From Daphnia pulex (Eukaryota; Arthropoda; Branchiopoda; Diplostraca; Daphniidae): a DNA stretch of 64,000 nt. A program made the position numbers and the translations under genes. The stretch spans positions 7,085,501 to 7,149,500 of the forward strand of contig NC_060018.1 of NCBI RefSeq assembly GCF_021134715.1, read 5' to 3'. Under the pieces are notes generated by a model, which was not told where the DNA came from, did no database searches, and was given only the letters and a program-made list of their open reading frames with translations. Positions 1-11,600 of this stretch are shown here, one piece after another. Position 1 is the first letter of the stretch. The number at the start of each line of letters is the position of its first letter.

Positions 1-395
1 GAAGTTTCAATTTCAATCAGCCATACGAATGGAATTCAACTTTATTTGGCAAAGTAGTGGGTATGGCATCACTTTATGGCCAGTGTGTGTGTCAATTGAA
101 ATGTTGTTGGTCGTCTTAATCACTGAACAGAAAAGTAAACAAATAGGACAAATCAAGAAAGTCCGAGGCTTGTTGACAACTATTGAACACTTGTGAAAAA
201 AATTACAAGAATTTGGATTCTCTTGAAATCTTCGATTAATGAATTCATTTGTGAAATTTGTAATTAGCACTTCGACGAATAATTTAAAATTGAATAGATT
301 ACCAAATTTGATGGTTTGCATGTAATCGACGACATTTTTTATGCCACGAGTGTGACCTTGTCATAACAGTTTTCGATGACTGCTGTCAACATGTA
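1..395. other. Left-edge AT-rich stretch, no supported gene
   Basis: No gene can be supported. A minus-strand open frame of about 100 codons (13-321) reads through here with ordinary-looking composition in its first half, and could be a scrap of a coding exon, but it has no recognisable motif. The palindromic element that follows starts at 396. Confidence 0.3.
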
Positions 396-1337
396 CAGTG
401 GGTACCTAAAGTATCCGTACGGCTGAGAGGAGCAGTACGGAAAACGCGTTTTTCAAAACGCTCCCATAAATTGAATTCTCGTTGGAATGCAATAAAATTT
501 TTTTGTAAGGTTAAGATTAGGGTGAAGTTTCATCTGATTTTTTTTGGGAATTTTTCAACAACGCGATATGTGGTTTTTATCGCGTTGCGAAAGTATCCGT
601 ACGGCCGAGAGGCCTAGTAGGGAAATGGGCTTACTTTGGAGGCCTCTTATTCGGTAAATAAGTAACATTAAAGGGTGGGAAAGTTCTTAAAAAAAAGAGC
701 TGCATTAGCTCTATATGTGGTCATAAGATCACATTTTTTAAGTTTCATTTATAGTAATGAAATCAAAAATGAAAACACGAATTATAAGTTTTCCGTTTTC
801 TTCCCCTCGATTCCCCATCACCAGTGTTGCCATATCAAAAAATATTTACCCTTTCTCTTTCTCCCTCTTCCGTCCAAGGGAAGAAAGAGATTTTGGGATA
901 TGGCAACACTGGTGATGGGGAATCGAGGGGAAGAAAACGGAAAACTTATAATTCGTGTTTTCATTTTTGATTTCATTACTATAAATGAAACTTAAAAAAT
1001 GTGATCTTATGACCACATATAGAGCTAATGCAGCTCTTTTTTTTAAGAACTTTCCCACCCTTTAATGTTACTTATTTACCGAATAAGAGGCCTCCAAAGT
1101 AAGCCCATTTCCCTACTAGGCCTCTCGGCCGTACGGATACTTTCGCAACGCGATAAAAACCACATATCGCGTTGTTGAAAAATTCCCAAAAAAAATCAGA
1201 TGAAACCCCACCCTAATCTTAACCTTACAAAAAAATTTTATTGCATTCCAACGAGAATTCAATTTATGGGAGCGTTTTGAAAAACGCGTTTTCCGTACTG
1301 CTCCTCTCAGCCGTACGGATACTTTAGGTACCCACTG
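396..1337. mobile_element. Palindromic Tc1/mariner-type non-autonomous element, copy 1
   Basis: The 942 bases form an almost perfect inverted repeat: each arm is about 460 bases and only a short centre near 850-890 is unpaired. The ends read CAGTGGGTACC and GGTACCCACTG and are flanked by TA on both sides (394-395 and 1338-1339), which is the target-site habit of the Tc1/mariner superfamily, whose ends often begin CAGT. No transposase is encoded; the open frames inside are mirror images of one another in the two arms. A second copy of nearly the same size lies at 41404-42343. It is therefore a foldback/MITE-like element. Assignment to Tc1/mariner rests on ends and TA only. Confidence 0.8.
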
Positions 1338-1744
1338 TACATGATGCTACTAATTGGGGAATAGTTAGGGAATTATTTAATTTGGGTTACGAAAAAACAT
1401 TGACAGAAACAAAAACAAGTTAGGAAAGATTGTAAAGTGACAGTGTTTAAACCTTAGTTTTATATTGAAAATAAACAAGTGAATTTCAGTTTTCGATGTA
1501 ATGAACGGCATTGGTGCAAGTCATGCATCATTCATACATATCAAACAGAACATAGGAATGAAAATAACAAAAATTATTACCCAAGTGACGGCACTGAAAT
1601 TGTTGCTGGTGTCAAGACAACACGAGAACAAGCAACACTTGCAATATCATGCTCTTACGATTGCTAGCTCAGTCCTCAAATATGCATAAAGGACATTGGC
1701 AATAATATTAGTTTTATGTAAATAGCATTTCACTTTACTTATGC
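1338..1744. other. Spacer between palindromic element and tRNA array
   Basis: AT-rich sequence with two short overlapping open frames around 1480-1690 that show no motif. I see nothing supportable in it. Similarity to the tandem array begins at about 1745. Confidence 0.4.
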
Positions 1745-2057
1745 ATTCTTCGTAAACAAAATAGGTACACATTCTGTCATCCTATAATTAATCTCTGACT
1801 ATATTTGATGTTTGTAAACTACACTTAAAGACCACCATAATGCATTTCGGCACTGGCCTCTGAAAAATAGACACGTTTCTGGAAACCCCAAGTGACAGGT
1901 CACGGTCTATGGCTCCGAGATAGATCCCGGGACCTAGGATACCCATGACTGCACAGATCATATTTGTAATCATGGGTAAATTTGAGATATTAGTAAACGA
2001 TTGAAAATGAGTTGTTCCAATAGAAAATACTAGCATGTGAAGCAAATGGCAATTCAC

Positions 2058-2139
2058 CGCAGTTGGTAGGGTTCGAACCTACACCCTTAAAGAGGAATAG
2101 ATTTCAAGTCTATCGCCTTAACCACTCGGCCACAACTGC
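2058..2139 (-). tRNA. trnS-UGA: tRNA-Ser(UGA), unit 1
   Basis: Folds as an 82-nt serine tRNA with a long variable arm. Acceptor GCAGTTG pairs with CAACTGC, the loop CTTGAAA gives anticodon UGA, and the discriminator is G. A box and GGTTCGAACC B box are present. Confidence 0.93.
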
Positions 2140-2257
2140 CCCGAATTTTCAGACAATCTAGTAATAATATTTATTGGTTCACCAAAATTTCCGTTTGACC
2201 TTACTGAAGAGCAGGTTAAATGAGAGATGCAAAATCCTAGCACTTTCTTTAAGTGTA

Positions 2258-2341
2258 GTTCGTGTGTCCTAATGGATAAGGCGTCGGACTTCTATGAAAG
2301 TAGTTATCCGAAAATTGCGGGTTCGAGTCCCGCCACGATTA
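2258..2341 (+). tRNA. trnR-UCU: tRNA-Arg(UCU) with 11-nt intron, unit 1
   Basis: The anticodon TCT lies at 2291-2293 and an 11-nt intron (2295-2305) sits one base 3' of it, the canonical position for nuclear tRNA introns. This copy differs from the others in the acceptor (GTTCGTG) and at the start of the D arm, so it may be weakened. Confidence 0.82.
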
Positions 2342-2605
2342 ATAGCATATGACGAAACTATTAGTTCATGATGAGTAGTAGTTAACTACAAACCATGGGG
2401 AATCATGTCAGATCAATAAAACTACAAATATATCTGGAACACTCAATGAATATCACTGGCTTGCATTGCCTTCACAGTGACGATTGAAATGTGCTACTGA
2501 TATAGCGTTGCTTGGTAGATAACTTAAATCATTCTCTCTAAAGACACACAGAGTATACCTAACTGATGATGAATGAATCTTTGATTAATATATAAAGAAT
2601 TTATT

Positions 2606-2679
2606 GGCCTTTTAGCTCAGTTGGTTAGAGCGCCGTGCTAATAACGCGGAGGTCATGAGTTCGATCCTCTTACGGGCCA
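2606..2679 (+). tRNA. trnI-AAU: tRNA-Ile(AAU), unit 1
   Basis: Cloverleaf of 74 nt with loop CTAATAA, anticodon AAU. The acceptor GGCCTTT has one mismatch against ACGGGCC that the other copies lack. Confidence 0.9.
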
Positions 2680-2756
2680 CTATAATTCTTCCATTAAATA
2701 TTTTCCACTCTAAAAAGGTACTGATAGATTCGAAATATTTTGTAAAAAAATTTAAT

Positions 2757-2838
2757 GCAGATATGGCCGAGTGGTTAAGGCGACTGACTCGAAATCAGTT
2801 TCCATCTTGGAGCGTAGGTTCGAATCCTACTATCTGCG
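2757..2838 (+). tRNA. trnS-CGA: tRNA-Ser(CGA), unit 1
   Basis: Serine tRNA of 82 nt with long variable arm; loop CTCGAAA gives CGA; acceptor GCAGATA pairs with TATCTGC; discriminator G. Confidence 0.95.
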
Positions 2839-3466
2839 TTTTGTGGCATTTTATTGGTAAATGTAACTACACAACATTTGATCAAGTGACGCCAGGTCTA
2901 GTCATTTTTTGGGAGAACATCCAAGTTTAAAATCAGTAGGGGAGTACACAGTGAGAGAAGAACGAAAGGTCTTTAGGTCTTTAGCATATGTGATGGCCCT
3001 GGACAAGACAAGACAAACTAAGCAACGGGGTGACCCTGGATAAGGCATGCTCTCAACAATGGTCCGTACGAGTGGTAAGAACAGTCAGGTCCATCGAAGT
3101 CGAGGTCTGTGATCGTAGGCCAGGTTTAGATAGTTTCTAAAAGTAGATGAGAGACAACAAGTACACGTTGCCGAGAATGCACCTTACCATCATGACCAGC
3201 GTCTTGAATTCAGCGCGTTGTTGCTCCAGGAACCAGTGAAGACGGCAGAGAAGGATGAGAGAGTCAGAGTTCACCTGTAAAACAGCAGAATAAGTTCCGC
3301 TGCCAAGTAATTGTCACTGGCAAAGGTTTCCAAGTTTAAGCATGCCATTTCAGCGATTTCCCAACACTTGGACCAATGAAAATTTTTGCTTGAAAACAGT
3401 AAAACCATAGACAAGTAATTGCCAATTTAACGACGATTTTCGATAATTATAGTTTCGGTTGCTCGC

Positions 3467-3539
3467 TACCTCTGGCGAGACTTGAACTCTCAAACCCCGG
3501 CTTAGAAGGCCGGTGCCTTATCCATTAGGCCACAAAGGC
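3467..3539 (-). tRNA. trnR-UCU: tRNA-Arg(UCU), unit 1
   Basis: Cloverleaf of 73 nt without an intron. Loop CTTCTAA gives UCU, whereas units 2-4 have CCU at this place. The T stem has a mismatch (GAGAG against CTCGC) that the CCU copies do not. Confidence 0.85.
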
Positions 3540-3904
3540 TGAGTTATGTTGAATCTCCTATCCGAGGAATGACGCAAAGCTTTTTCCTAGAAGATAGCCA
3601 AACGTCCCATGTTATATAAACATACAGCGATTACCGTCTGTGGACATCGTCTCAATCTTGAAAACCATGTTTTTTGAATAATCTTAACTACAAACTCTAT
3701 TTATTCGAGTTCTATACCTGGACATACATTTACTATTGCAATTAGTTGTATCAAATATCAAGGCTTTCTACTCTCACAATGAGGGATACCCATGACTGCA
3801 CAGATCATATTTGTAATCATGCGTAAATTTGAGATATTAGTAAACGATTGAAAATGAGTTGTTCCACTAGAAAATACTAGCATGTGAAACAAATGGCAAT
3901 TCAC

Positions 3905-3986
3905 CGCAGTTGGTAGGGTTCGAACCTACGCCCTCAGAGAGGAATAGATTTCAAGTCTATCGCCTTAACCACTCGGCCAAAACTGC
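3905..3986 (-). tRNA. trnS-UGA: tRNA-Ser(UGA), unit 2
   Basis: As in unit 1, loop CTTGAAA, 82 nt. The last acceptor pair (position 7) is mismatched. It lies just after the shortened unit junction. Confidence 0.92.
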
Positions 3987-4104
3987 CCCGAATTTTCAGA
4001 CAATCTAGTAATAATATTTATTGGTTCACCAAAATTTCCGTTTGACCTTACTGAAGAGCAGGTTAAATGAGAGATGCAAAATCCTAGCACTTTCTTTAAG
4101 TGTA

Positions 4105-4188
4105 GGTCGTGTGGCCTAATGGATAAGGCGTCGGACTTCTATGAAAGTAGTTATCCGAAAATTGCGGGTTCGAGTCCCGCCACGATTA
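4105..4188 (+). tRNA. trnR-UCU: tRNA-Arg(UCU) with 11-nt intron, unit 2
   Basis: Acceptor GGTCGTG pairs with CACGATT, using two G-U pairs at the end. Anticodon UCU is followed by one base and the 11-nt intron. This is an intact-looking copy. Confidence 0.94.
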
Positions 4189-4456
4189 ATAGCATATGAC
4201 GAAACTATTAGTTCATGATGAGTAGTAGTTAACCACAAACCATGGGGAATCAATCATGTCAGATCAATAAAACTACAAATATATCTCGAACACTCAATGA
4301 ATATCACTGGCTTGCATTGCCTTCACAGTGACGATTGAAATGTGCTGCTGATATAGCGTTGCTTGGTAGATAACTTAAATCATTCTCTCTAAAGACACAC
4401 AGAGTATACCTAACTGATGATGAATGAACCTTTGATTAATATATTAAGAATTTATT

Positions 4457-4530
4457 GGCCTGTTAGCTCAGTTGGTTAGAGCGCCGTGCTAATAACGCGG
4501 AGGTCATGAGTTCGATCCTCTTACGGGCCA
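4457..4530 (+). tRNA. trnI-AAU: tRNA-Ile(AAU), unit 2
   Basis: Acceptor GGCCTGT pairs with ACGGGCC; anticodon AAU; 74 nt; intact. Confidence 0.96.
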
Positions 4531-4607
4531 CTATAATTCTTCCATTAAATATTTTCCACTCTAAAAAGGTACTGATAGATTCGAAATATTTTGCTAAAAC
4601 ATTTAAT

Positions 4608-4689
4608 GCAGATATGGCCGAGTGGTTAAGGCGACTGACTCGAAATCAGTTTCCATCTTGGAGCGTAGGTTCGAATCCTACTATCTGCG
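4608..4689 (+). tRNA. trnS-CGA: tRNA-Ser(CGA), unit 2
   Basis: Same intact 82-nt serine cloverleaf with anticodon CGA as in unit 1. Confidence 0.96.
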
Positions 4690-5324
4690 TTTTGTGGCAT
4701 TTTATTGGTAAATGTAACTACACAACATTTGATCAAGTGACGCCAGAAGTTATTTCTAGTCATTTTTTGGGAGAACATCCAAGTTTAAAATCAGTAGGGG
4801 AGTACACAGTGAGAGAAGAACGAAAGGTCTTTAGGTCTTTAGCATATGTGATGGCCCTGGACAAGACAAGACAAACTAAGCAACGGGGTGACCCTGGATA
4901 AGGCATGCTCTCAACAATGGTCCGTACGAGTGGTAAGAACAGTCAGGTCCATCGAAGTCGAGGTCTGTGATCGTAGGCCAGGTTTAGATAGTTTCTAAAA
5001 GTAGATGAGAGACAACAAGTACACGTTGCCGAGAATGCACCTTACCATCATGACCAGCGTCTTGAATTCAGCGCGTTGTTGCTCCAGGAACCAGTGAAGA
5101 CGGCAGAGAAGGATGAGAGAGTCAGAGTTCACCTGTAAAACAGCAGAATAAGTTCCGCTGCCAAGTAATTGTCACTGGCAAAGGTTTCCAAGTTTAAGCA
5201 TGCCATTTCAGCGATTTCCCAACACTTGTACCAATGAAAATTTTTGCTTGAAAACAGTAAAACAAAATACAAGTAATTGCCAAATTAACGACGATTTTCG
5301 ATAATTATAGTTTCGGTTGCTCGC

Positions 5325-5397
5325 TACCTCTGGCGAAACTCGATCTCGCAATCCCCGGCTTAGGAGGCCGGTGCCTTATCCATTAGGCCACAAAGGC
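5325..5397 (-). tRNA. trnR-CCU: tRNA-Arg(CCU), unit 2
   Basis: Loop CTCCTAA gives CCU. Acceptor GCCTTTG pairs with CAGAGGT and the T stem closes; the T loop starts with A instead of T. Confidence 0.9.
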
Positions 5398-5894
5398 TGA
5401 GTTATGTTGAATCTCCTATCGGAGGAATGACGCAAAGCTTTTTCCTAGAAGATAGCCAAACGTCCCATGTTATATAAACATACAGCGATTACCGTCTGTG
5501 GACATCGTCTCAATCTTGAAAACCATGTTTTTTGAATAATCTTAACTACAAACTCTATTTACAGCTTTCGAGTTCTATAACTGGACATACATTTACTATT
5601 GCAATTAGTTGTATCAAATATCAAGGCTTTCTACTCTCACAATAAGGGATACTCTTTCTCACTATCTCATTTCATTATTTGTGTATGTTCCACGACCTAT
5701 ATCCGAATGTACTTCCTTTTGGTTCGCACTTTCTCTACATCGTAGGAATTAACATAAAGAAACACCATGAGAACTCGTGTTGTCGTCTATAACATCTATG
5801 AATTCTGCCCATAATGGTGAATGATTTCAAACGATATTAACTTGATAATAAATGGTGGAAAACCAAAAATACTAACTAAAATCAAAAGACTAGC

Positions 5895-5967
5895 CGCCCG
5901 ATAAGGGACTTGAACCCTTGACCTCAGGATTAAAAGTCCCGCGCTCTACCGTCTGAGCTAACCCGGC
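5895..5967 (-). tRNA. trnK-UUU: tRNA-Lys(UUU), unit 2
   Basis: Cloverleaf of 73 nt, loop CTTTTAA, anticodon UUU. One acceptor base differs from the other copies (GCCGGGT instead of GCCCGGT) and breaks a pair. Confidence 0.9.
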
Positions 5968-6377
5968 TTAATAATTGATATTGCAATAGTTTTCCGTTCG
6001 AGTTCATTTTTAAATTTACGATTGCTTATAGATCTTTTACGGACGGAAGTACGGACGTTTTTCTATTCTTCGTAAACAAAATGAGTTCACATTCTTTCAT
6101 CCTATAATTTGTCTCTGACTACATTTTGTGTTTGTAAACTACACTTAAAGACCGCCATAATGCATTTCGGCACTGGCCTCTGAAAAATAGACACGTTTCT
6201 GGAAACCCCAAGTGACAGGTCACGGTCTATGGCTCCGAGATAGATCCTTGGACCTAGGATACCCATGACTGCACAGATCATATTTGTAATCATGCGTAAA
6301 TTTGAGATATTAGTAAACGATTGAAAATGAGTTGTTCCACTAGAAAATACTAGCATGTGAAACAAATGGCAATTCAC

Positions 6378-6459
6378 CGCAGTTGGTAGGGTTCGAACCT
6401 ACGCCCTCAGAGAGGAATAGATTTCAAGTCTATCGCCTTAACCACTCGGCCAAAACTGC
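6378..6459 (-). tRNA. trnS-UGA: tRNA-Ser(UGA), unit 3
   Basis: 82 nt, loop CTTGAAA, long variable arm; same single acceptor mismatch as unit 2. Confidence 0.92.
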
Positions 6460-6577
6460 CCCGAATTTTCAGACAATCTAGTAATAATATTTATTGGTTC
6501 ACCAAAATTTCCGTTTGACCTTACTGAAGAGCAGGTTAAATGAGAGATGCAAAATCCTAGCACTTTCTTTAAGTGTA

Positions 6578-6661
6578 GGTCGTGTGGCCTAATGGATAAG
6601 GCGTCGGACTTCTATGAAAGTAGTTATCCGAAAATTGCGGGTTCGAGTCCCGCCACGATTA
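6578..6661 (+). tRNA. trnR-UCU: tRNA-Arg(UCU) with 11-nt intron, unit 3
   Basis: Identical in structure to unit 2, including the intron one base after the anticodon. Confidence 0.94.
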
Positions 6662-6925
6662 ATAGCATATGACGAAACTATTAGTTCATGATGAGTAGTA
6701 GTTAACCACAAACCATGGGGAATAATGTCAGATCAATAAAACTACAAATATATCTCGAACACTCAATGAATATCACTGGCTTGCATTGCCTTCACAGTGA
6801 CGATTGAAATGTGCTGCTGATATAGCGTTGCTTGGTAGATAACTTAAATCATTCTCTCTAAAGACACACAGAGTATACATAACTGATGATGAATGAACCT
6901 TTGATTAATATGTTAAGAAAATATT

Positions 6926-6999
6926 GGTCTGTTAGCTCAGTTGGTTAGAGCGCCGTGCTAATAACGCGGAGGTCATGAGTTCGATCCTCTTACGGGCCA
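6926..6999 (+). tRNA. trnI-AAU: tRNA-Ile(AAU), unit 3
   Basis: Anticodon AAU; acceptor GGTCTGT has a C to T change that still pairs as G-U. Confidence 0.93.
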
Positions 7000-7076
7000 C
7001 TATAATTCTTCCATTAAATATTTTCCACTCTAAAAATGTACTGATAGATTCGAAATATTTTGCTAAAACATGTAAT

Positions 7077-7158
7077 GCAGATATGGCCGAGTGGTTGAGG
7101 CGGCTGACTCGAAATCAGTTTCCATCTTAGAGCGTAGGTTCGAATCCTACTATCTGCG
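7077..7158 (+). tRNA. trnS-CGA: tRNA-Ser(CGA), unit 3
   Basis: Anticodon CGA. It carries private changes in the D loop, the top of the anticodon stem (wobble kept) and the variable arm, and still folds. Confidence 0.92.
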
Positions 7159-7793
7159 TTTTGTGGCATTTTATTGGTAAATGTAACTACACCACATTTG
7201 ATCAAGTGACGCCAGAAGTTATTTCTAGTCATTTTTTGGGAGAACATCCAAGTTTAAAATCAGTAGGGGAGTACACAGTGAGAGAAGAACGAAAGGTCTT
7301 TAGGTCTTTAGCATATGTGATGGCCCTGGACAAGACAAGACAAACTAAGCAACGGGGTGACCCTGGATAAGGCATGCTCTCAACAATGGTCCGTACGAGT
7401 GGTAAGAACAGTCAGGTCCATCGAAGTCGAGGTCTGTGATCGTAGGCCAGGTTTAGATAGTTTCTAAAAGTAGATGAGAGACAACAAGTACACGTTGCCG
7501 AGAATGCACCTTACCATCATGACCAGCGTCTTGAATTCAGCGCGTTGTTGCTCCAGGAACCAGTGAAGACGGCAGAGAAGGATGAGAGAGTCAGAGTTCA
7601 CCTGTAAAACAGCAGAATAAGTTCCGCTGCCAAGTAATTGTCACTGGCAAAGGTTTCCAAGTTTAAGCATGCCATTTCAGCGATTTCCCAACACTTGGAC
7701 CAATGAAAATTTTTGCTTGAAAACAGTAAAACAAAAGACAAGTAATTGCCAATTTAACGACGATTTTCGATAATTATAGTTTCGGTTACTCGC

Positions 7794-7866
7794 TACCTAT
7801 GGCGAGACTCGAACTCGCAATCCCCGGCTTAGGAGGCCGGTGCCTTATCCATAAGGCCACAAAGGC
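7794..7866 (-). tRNA. trnR-CCU: tRNA-Arg(CCU), unit 3
   Basis: Loop CTCCTAA, anticodon CCU, T stem fully paired. One D-loop base differs from its sisters. Confidence 0.9.
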
Positions 7867-8364
7867 TGAGTTAAGTTGAATCTCCTATCCGAGGAATGAC
7901 GCAAAGCTTTTTCCTAGAAGATAGCCAAACGTCCCATGTTATATAAACATACAGCGATTACCGTCTGTGGACATCGTCTCAATCTTGAAAACCATGTTTT
8001 TTGAATAATCTTAACTACAAACTCTATTTACAGCTTTCGAGTTCTATAACTGGACATACATTTACTATTGCAATTAGTTGTATCAAATATCAAGGCTTTC
8101 TACTCTCACAATGAGGGATACTCTTTCTCACTATCTCATTTCATTATTTGTGTATGTTCCACGACCTATATCCGAATGTACTTCCTTTTGGTTCGCACTT
8201 TCTCTACATCGTAGGAATTAACATAAAGAAACACCATGAGAACTCGTGTTGTCGTCTATGAACATCTATGAATTCTGCCCATAATGGTGAATGATTTCAA
8301 ACGATATTAACTTGATAATAAATGGTGGAAAACCAAAAATACTAACTAAAATCAAAAGACTAGC

Positions 8365-8437
8365 CGCCCGATAAGGGACTTGAACCCTTGACCTCAGGAT
8401 TAAAAGTCCCGCGCTCTACCGTCTGAGCTAACCGGGC
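8365..8437 (-). tRNA. trnK-UUU: tRNA-Lys(UUU), unit 3
   Basis: Acceptor GCCCGGT pairs with ATCGGGC; loop CTTTTAA; intact. Confidence 0.95.
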
Positions 8438-8847
8438 TTAATAACTGATATTGCAATAGTTTTCCGTTCGAGTTCATTTTTAAATTTTACGATTGCTTAT
8501 AGATCTTTTACGGACGGAAGTACGGACGTTTTTCTATTCTTCGTAAACAAAATGAGTTCACATTCTTTCATCCTATAATTTGTCTCTGACTACATTTTGT
8601 GTTTGTAAACTACACTTAAAGACCGCCATAATGCATTTCGGCACTGGCCTCTGAAAAATAGACACGTTTCTGGAAACCCCAAGTGACAGGTCACGGTCTA
8701 TGGCTCCGAGATAGATCCCGGGACCTAGGATACCCATGACTGCACAGATCATATTTGTAATCATGCGTAAATTTGAGATATTAGTAAACGATTGAAAATG
8801 AGTTGTTCCACTAGAAAATACTAGCATGTAAACAAATGTCAATTCAC

Positions 8848-8929
8848 CGCAGTTGGTAGGGTTCGAACCTACGCCCTCAGAGAAGAATAGATTTCAAGTC
8901 TATCGCCTTAACCACTCGGACACAATTAC
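8848..8929 (-). tRNA. tRNA-Ser(UGA), unit 4, degenerate
   Basis: The anticodon loop is still CTTGAAA, but the 5' acceptor (GTAATTG) mispairs with CAACTGC and the D arm is altered. It is probably a weakened gene or a pseudogene. Unit 8 shares several of these changes. Confidence 0.7.
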
Positions 8930-9047
8930 CCCGAATTTTCAGACAATCTAGTAATAATATTTATTGGTTCACCAAAATTTCCGTTTGACCTTACTGAAGA
9001 GCAGGTTAAATGAGAGATGCAAAATCCTAGCACTTTCTTTAAGTGTA

Positions 9048-9131
9048 GGTCGTGTGGCCTAATGGATAAGGCGTCGGACTTCTATGAAAGTAGTTATCCG
9101 AAAATTGCGGGTTCGAGTCCCGCCACGATTA
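9048..9131 (+). tRNA. trnR-UCU: tRNA-Arg(UCU) with 11-nt intron, unit 4
   Basis: Intact copy; same intron and stems as unit 2. Confidence 0.94.
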
Positions 9132-9395
9132 ATAGCATACGACGAAACTATTAGTTCATGATGAGTAGTAGTTAACCACAAACCATGGGGAATCATGTCA
9201 GATCAATAAAACTACAAATATATCTCGAACACTCAATGAATATCACTGGCTTGCATTGCCTTCACAGTGACGATTGAAATGTGCTGCTGATATAGCGTTG
9301 CTTGGTAGATAACTTAAATCATTCTCTCTAAAGACTCACAGAGTATACCTAACTGATGATGAATGAACCTTTGAATAATATATTAAGAATTTATG

Positions 9396-9469
9396 GGCCT
9401 GTTAGCTCAGTTGGTTAGAGCGCCGTGCTAATAACGCGGAGGTCATGAGTTCGATCCTCTTACGGGCCA
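9396..9469 (+). tRNA. trnI-AAU: tRNA-Ile(AAU), unit 4
   Basis: Intact cloverleaf, GGCCTGT with ACGGGCC, anticodon AAU. Confidence 0.96.
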
Positions 9470-9546
9470 CTATAATTCTTCCATTAAATATTTTCCACTC
9501 TAAAAAGGTACTGATAGATTCGAAATATTTTGCTAAAACATTTAAT

Positions 9547-9628
9547 GCAGATATGGCCGAGTGGTTAAGGCGACTGACTCGAAATTAGTTTCCATCTTGG
9601 AGCGTAGGTTCGAATCCTACTATCTGCG
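9547..9628 (+). tRNA. trnS-CGA: tRNA-Ser(CGA), unit 4
   Basis: Anticodon CGA; one C to T change in the 3' anticodon stem is tolerated as a G-U pair. Confidence 0.93.
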
Positions 9629-10262
9629 TTTTGTGGCATTTTATTGGTAAATGTAACTACACAACATTTGATCAAGTGACGCCAGAAGTTATTTCTAGTC
9701 ACTTTTTGGGAGAACATCCAAGTTTAAAATCAGTAGGGGAGTACACAGTGAGAGAAGAACGAAAGGTCTTTAGGTCTTTAGCATATGTGATGGCCCTGGA
9801 CAAGACAAGACAAACTAAGCAACGGGGTGACCCTGGATAAGGCATGCTCTCAACAATGGTCCGTACGAGTGGTAAGAACAGTCAGGTCCATCGAAGTCGA
9901 GGTCTGTGATGGTAGGCCAGGTTTAGATAGTTTCTAAAAGTAGATGAGAGACAACAAGTACACGTTGCCGAGAATGCACCTTACCATCATGACTAGCGTC
10001 TTGAATTCAGCGCGTTGTTGCTCCAGGAACCAGTGAAGACGGCAGAGAAGGATGAGAGAGTCAGAGTTCACCTGTAAAACAGCAGAATAAGTTCCGCTGC
10101 CAAGTAATTGTCACTGGCAAAGGTTTCCAAGTTTAAGCATGCCATTTCAGCGATTTCCCAACACTTGGACCAATGAAAATTTTTGCTTGAAAACAGTAAA
10201 ACAAAAGACAAGTAATTGCCAATTAACGACGATTTTCGATAATTATAGTTTCGGTTACTCGC

Positions 10263-10335
10263 TACCTATGGCGAGACTCGAACTCGCAATCCCCGGCTTA
10301 GGAGGCCGGTGCCTTATCCATTAGGCCACAAAGGC
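10263..10335 (-). tRNA. trnR-CCU: tRNA-Arg(CCU), unit 4
   Basis: Loop CTCCTAA, anticodon CCU; stems as in unit 3. Confidence 0.92.
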
Positions 10336-10832
10336 TGAGTTATGTTGAATCTCCTATCCGAGGAATGACGCAAAGCTTTTTCCTAGAAGATAGCCAAACG
10401 TCCCATGTTATATAAACATACAGCGATTACCGTCTGTGGACATCGTCTCAATCTTGAAAACCATGTTTTTTGAATAATCTTAACTACAAACTCTATTTAC
10501 AGCTTTCGAGTTCTATAACTGGACATACATTTACTATTGCAATTAGTTGTATCAAATATCAAGGCTTTCTACTCTCACAATGAGGGATACTCTTTCTCAC
10601 TATCTCATTTCATTATTTGTGTATGTTCCACGACCTATATCCGAATGTACTTCCTTTTGGTTCGCACTTTCTCTACATCGTAGGAATTAACATAAAGAAA
10701 CACCATGAGAACTCGTGTTGTCGTCTATGAACATCTATGAATTCTGCCCATAATGGTGAATGATTTCAAACGATATTAACTTGATAATAAATGGTGGAAA
10801 ACCAAAAATACTAACTAAAATCAAAAGACTAG

Positions 10833-10905
10833 CCCCCGATAAGGGACTTGAACCCTTGACCTCAGGATTAAAAGTCCCGCGCTCTACCGTCTGAGCTAAC
10901 CGGGC
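10833..10905 (-). tRNA. trnK-UUU: tRNA-Lys(UUU), unit 4
   Basis: Anticodon UUU. One base is lost near the 3' end of the acceptor, which disturbs the terminal pair and the discriminator. Confidence 0.85.
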
Positions 10906-11316
10906 TTAATAGTAGATATTGCAATAGTTTTCCGTTCGAGTTCATTTTTAAATTTTACGATTGCTTATAGATCTTTTACGGACGGAAGTACGGACTTTTT
11001 TCTATTCTTCGTAAACAAAATGAGTTCACATTCTTTCATCCTATAATTTGTCTCTGACTACATTTTGTGTTTGTAAACTACACTTAAAGACCGCCATAAT
11101 GCATTTCGGCACTGGCCTCTGAAAAATAGACACGTTTCTGGAAACCCCAAGTGACAGGTCACGGTCTATGGCTCCGAGATAGATCCCGGGACCTAGGATA
11201 CCCATGACTGCACAGATCATATTTGTAATCATGCGTAAATTTGAGATATTAGTAAACGATTGAAAATGAGTTGTTCCACTAGAAAATACTAGCATGTGAA
11301 ACAAATGGCAATTCAC

Positions 11317-11398
11317 CGCAGTTGGTAGGGTTCGAACCTACGCCCTCAGAGAGGAATAGATTTCAAGTCTATCGCCTTAGCCACTCGGCCACAACTGC
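11317..11398 (-). tRNA. trnS-UGA: tRNA-Ser(UGA), unit 5
   Basis: Acceptor GCAGTTG and CAACTGC pair fully; loop CTTGAAA; D loop has a C where units 1-4 have T. Confidence 0.95.
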
Positions 11399-11516
11399 TC
11401 CGAATTTTCAGACAATCTAGTAATAATATTTATTGGTTCACCAAAATTTCCGTTTGACCTTACTGAAGAGCAGGTTAAATGAGAGATGCAAAATCCTAGC
11501 ACTTTCTTTAAGTGTA

Positions 11517-11600
11517 GGTCGTGTGGCCTAATGGATAAGGCGTCGGACTTCTATGAAAGTAGTTATCCGAAAATTGCGGGTTCGAGTCCCGCCACGATTA
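11517..11600 (+). tRNA. trnR-UCU: tRNA-Arg(UCU) with 11-nt intron, unit 5
   Basis: Intact copy of the intron-bearing gene. Confidence 0.94.

Noticed and set aside
675-1058. Open frames in both strands of the first palindromic element
   Set aside because: The two frames are the same sequence read from the two arms of the palindrome, with no transposase similarity.
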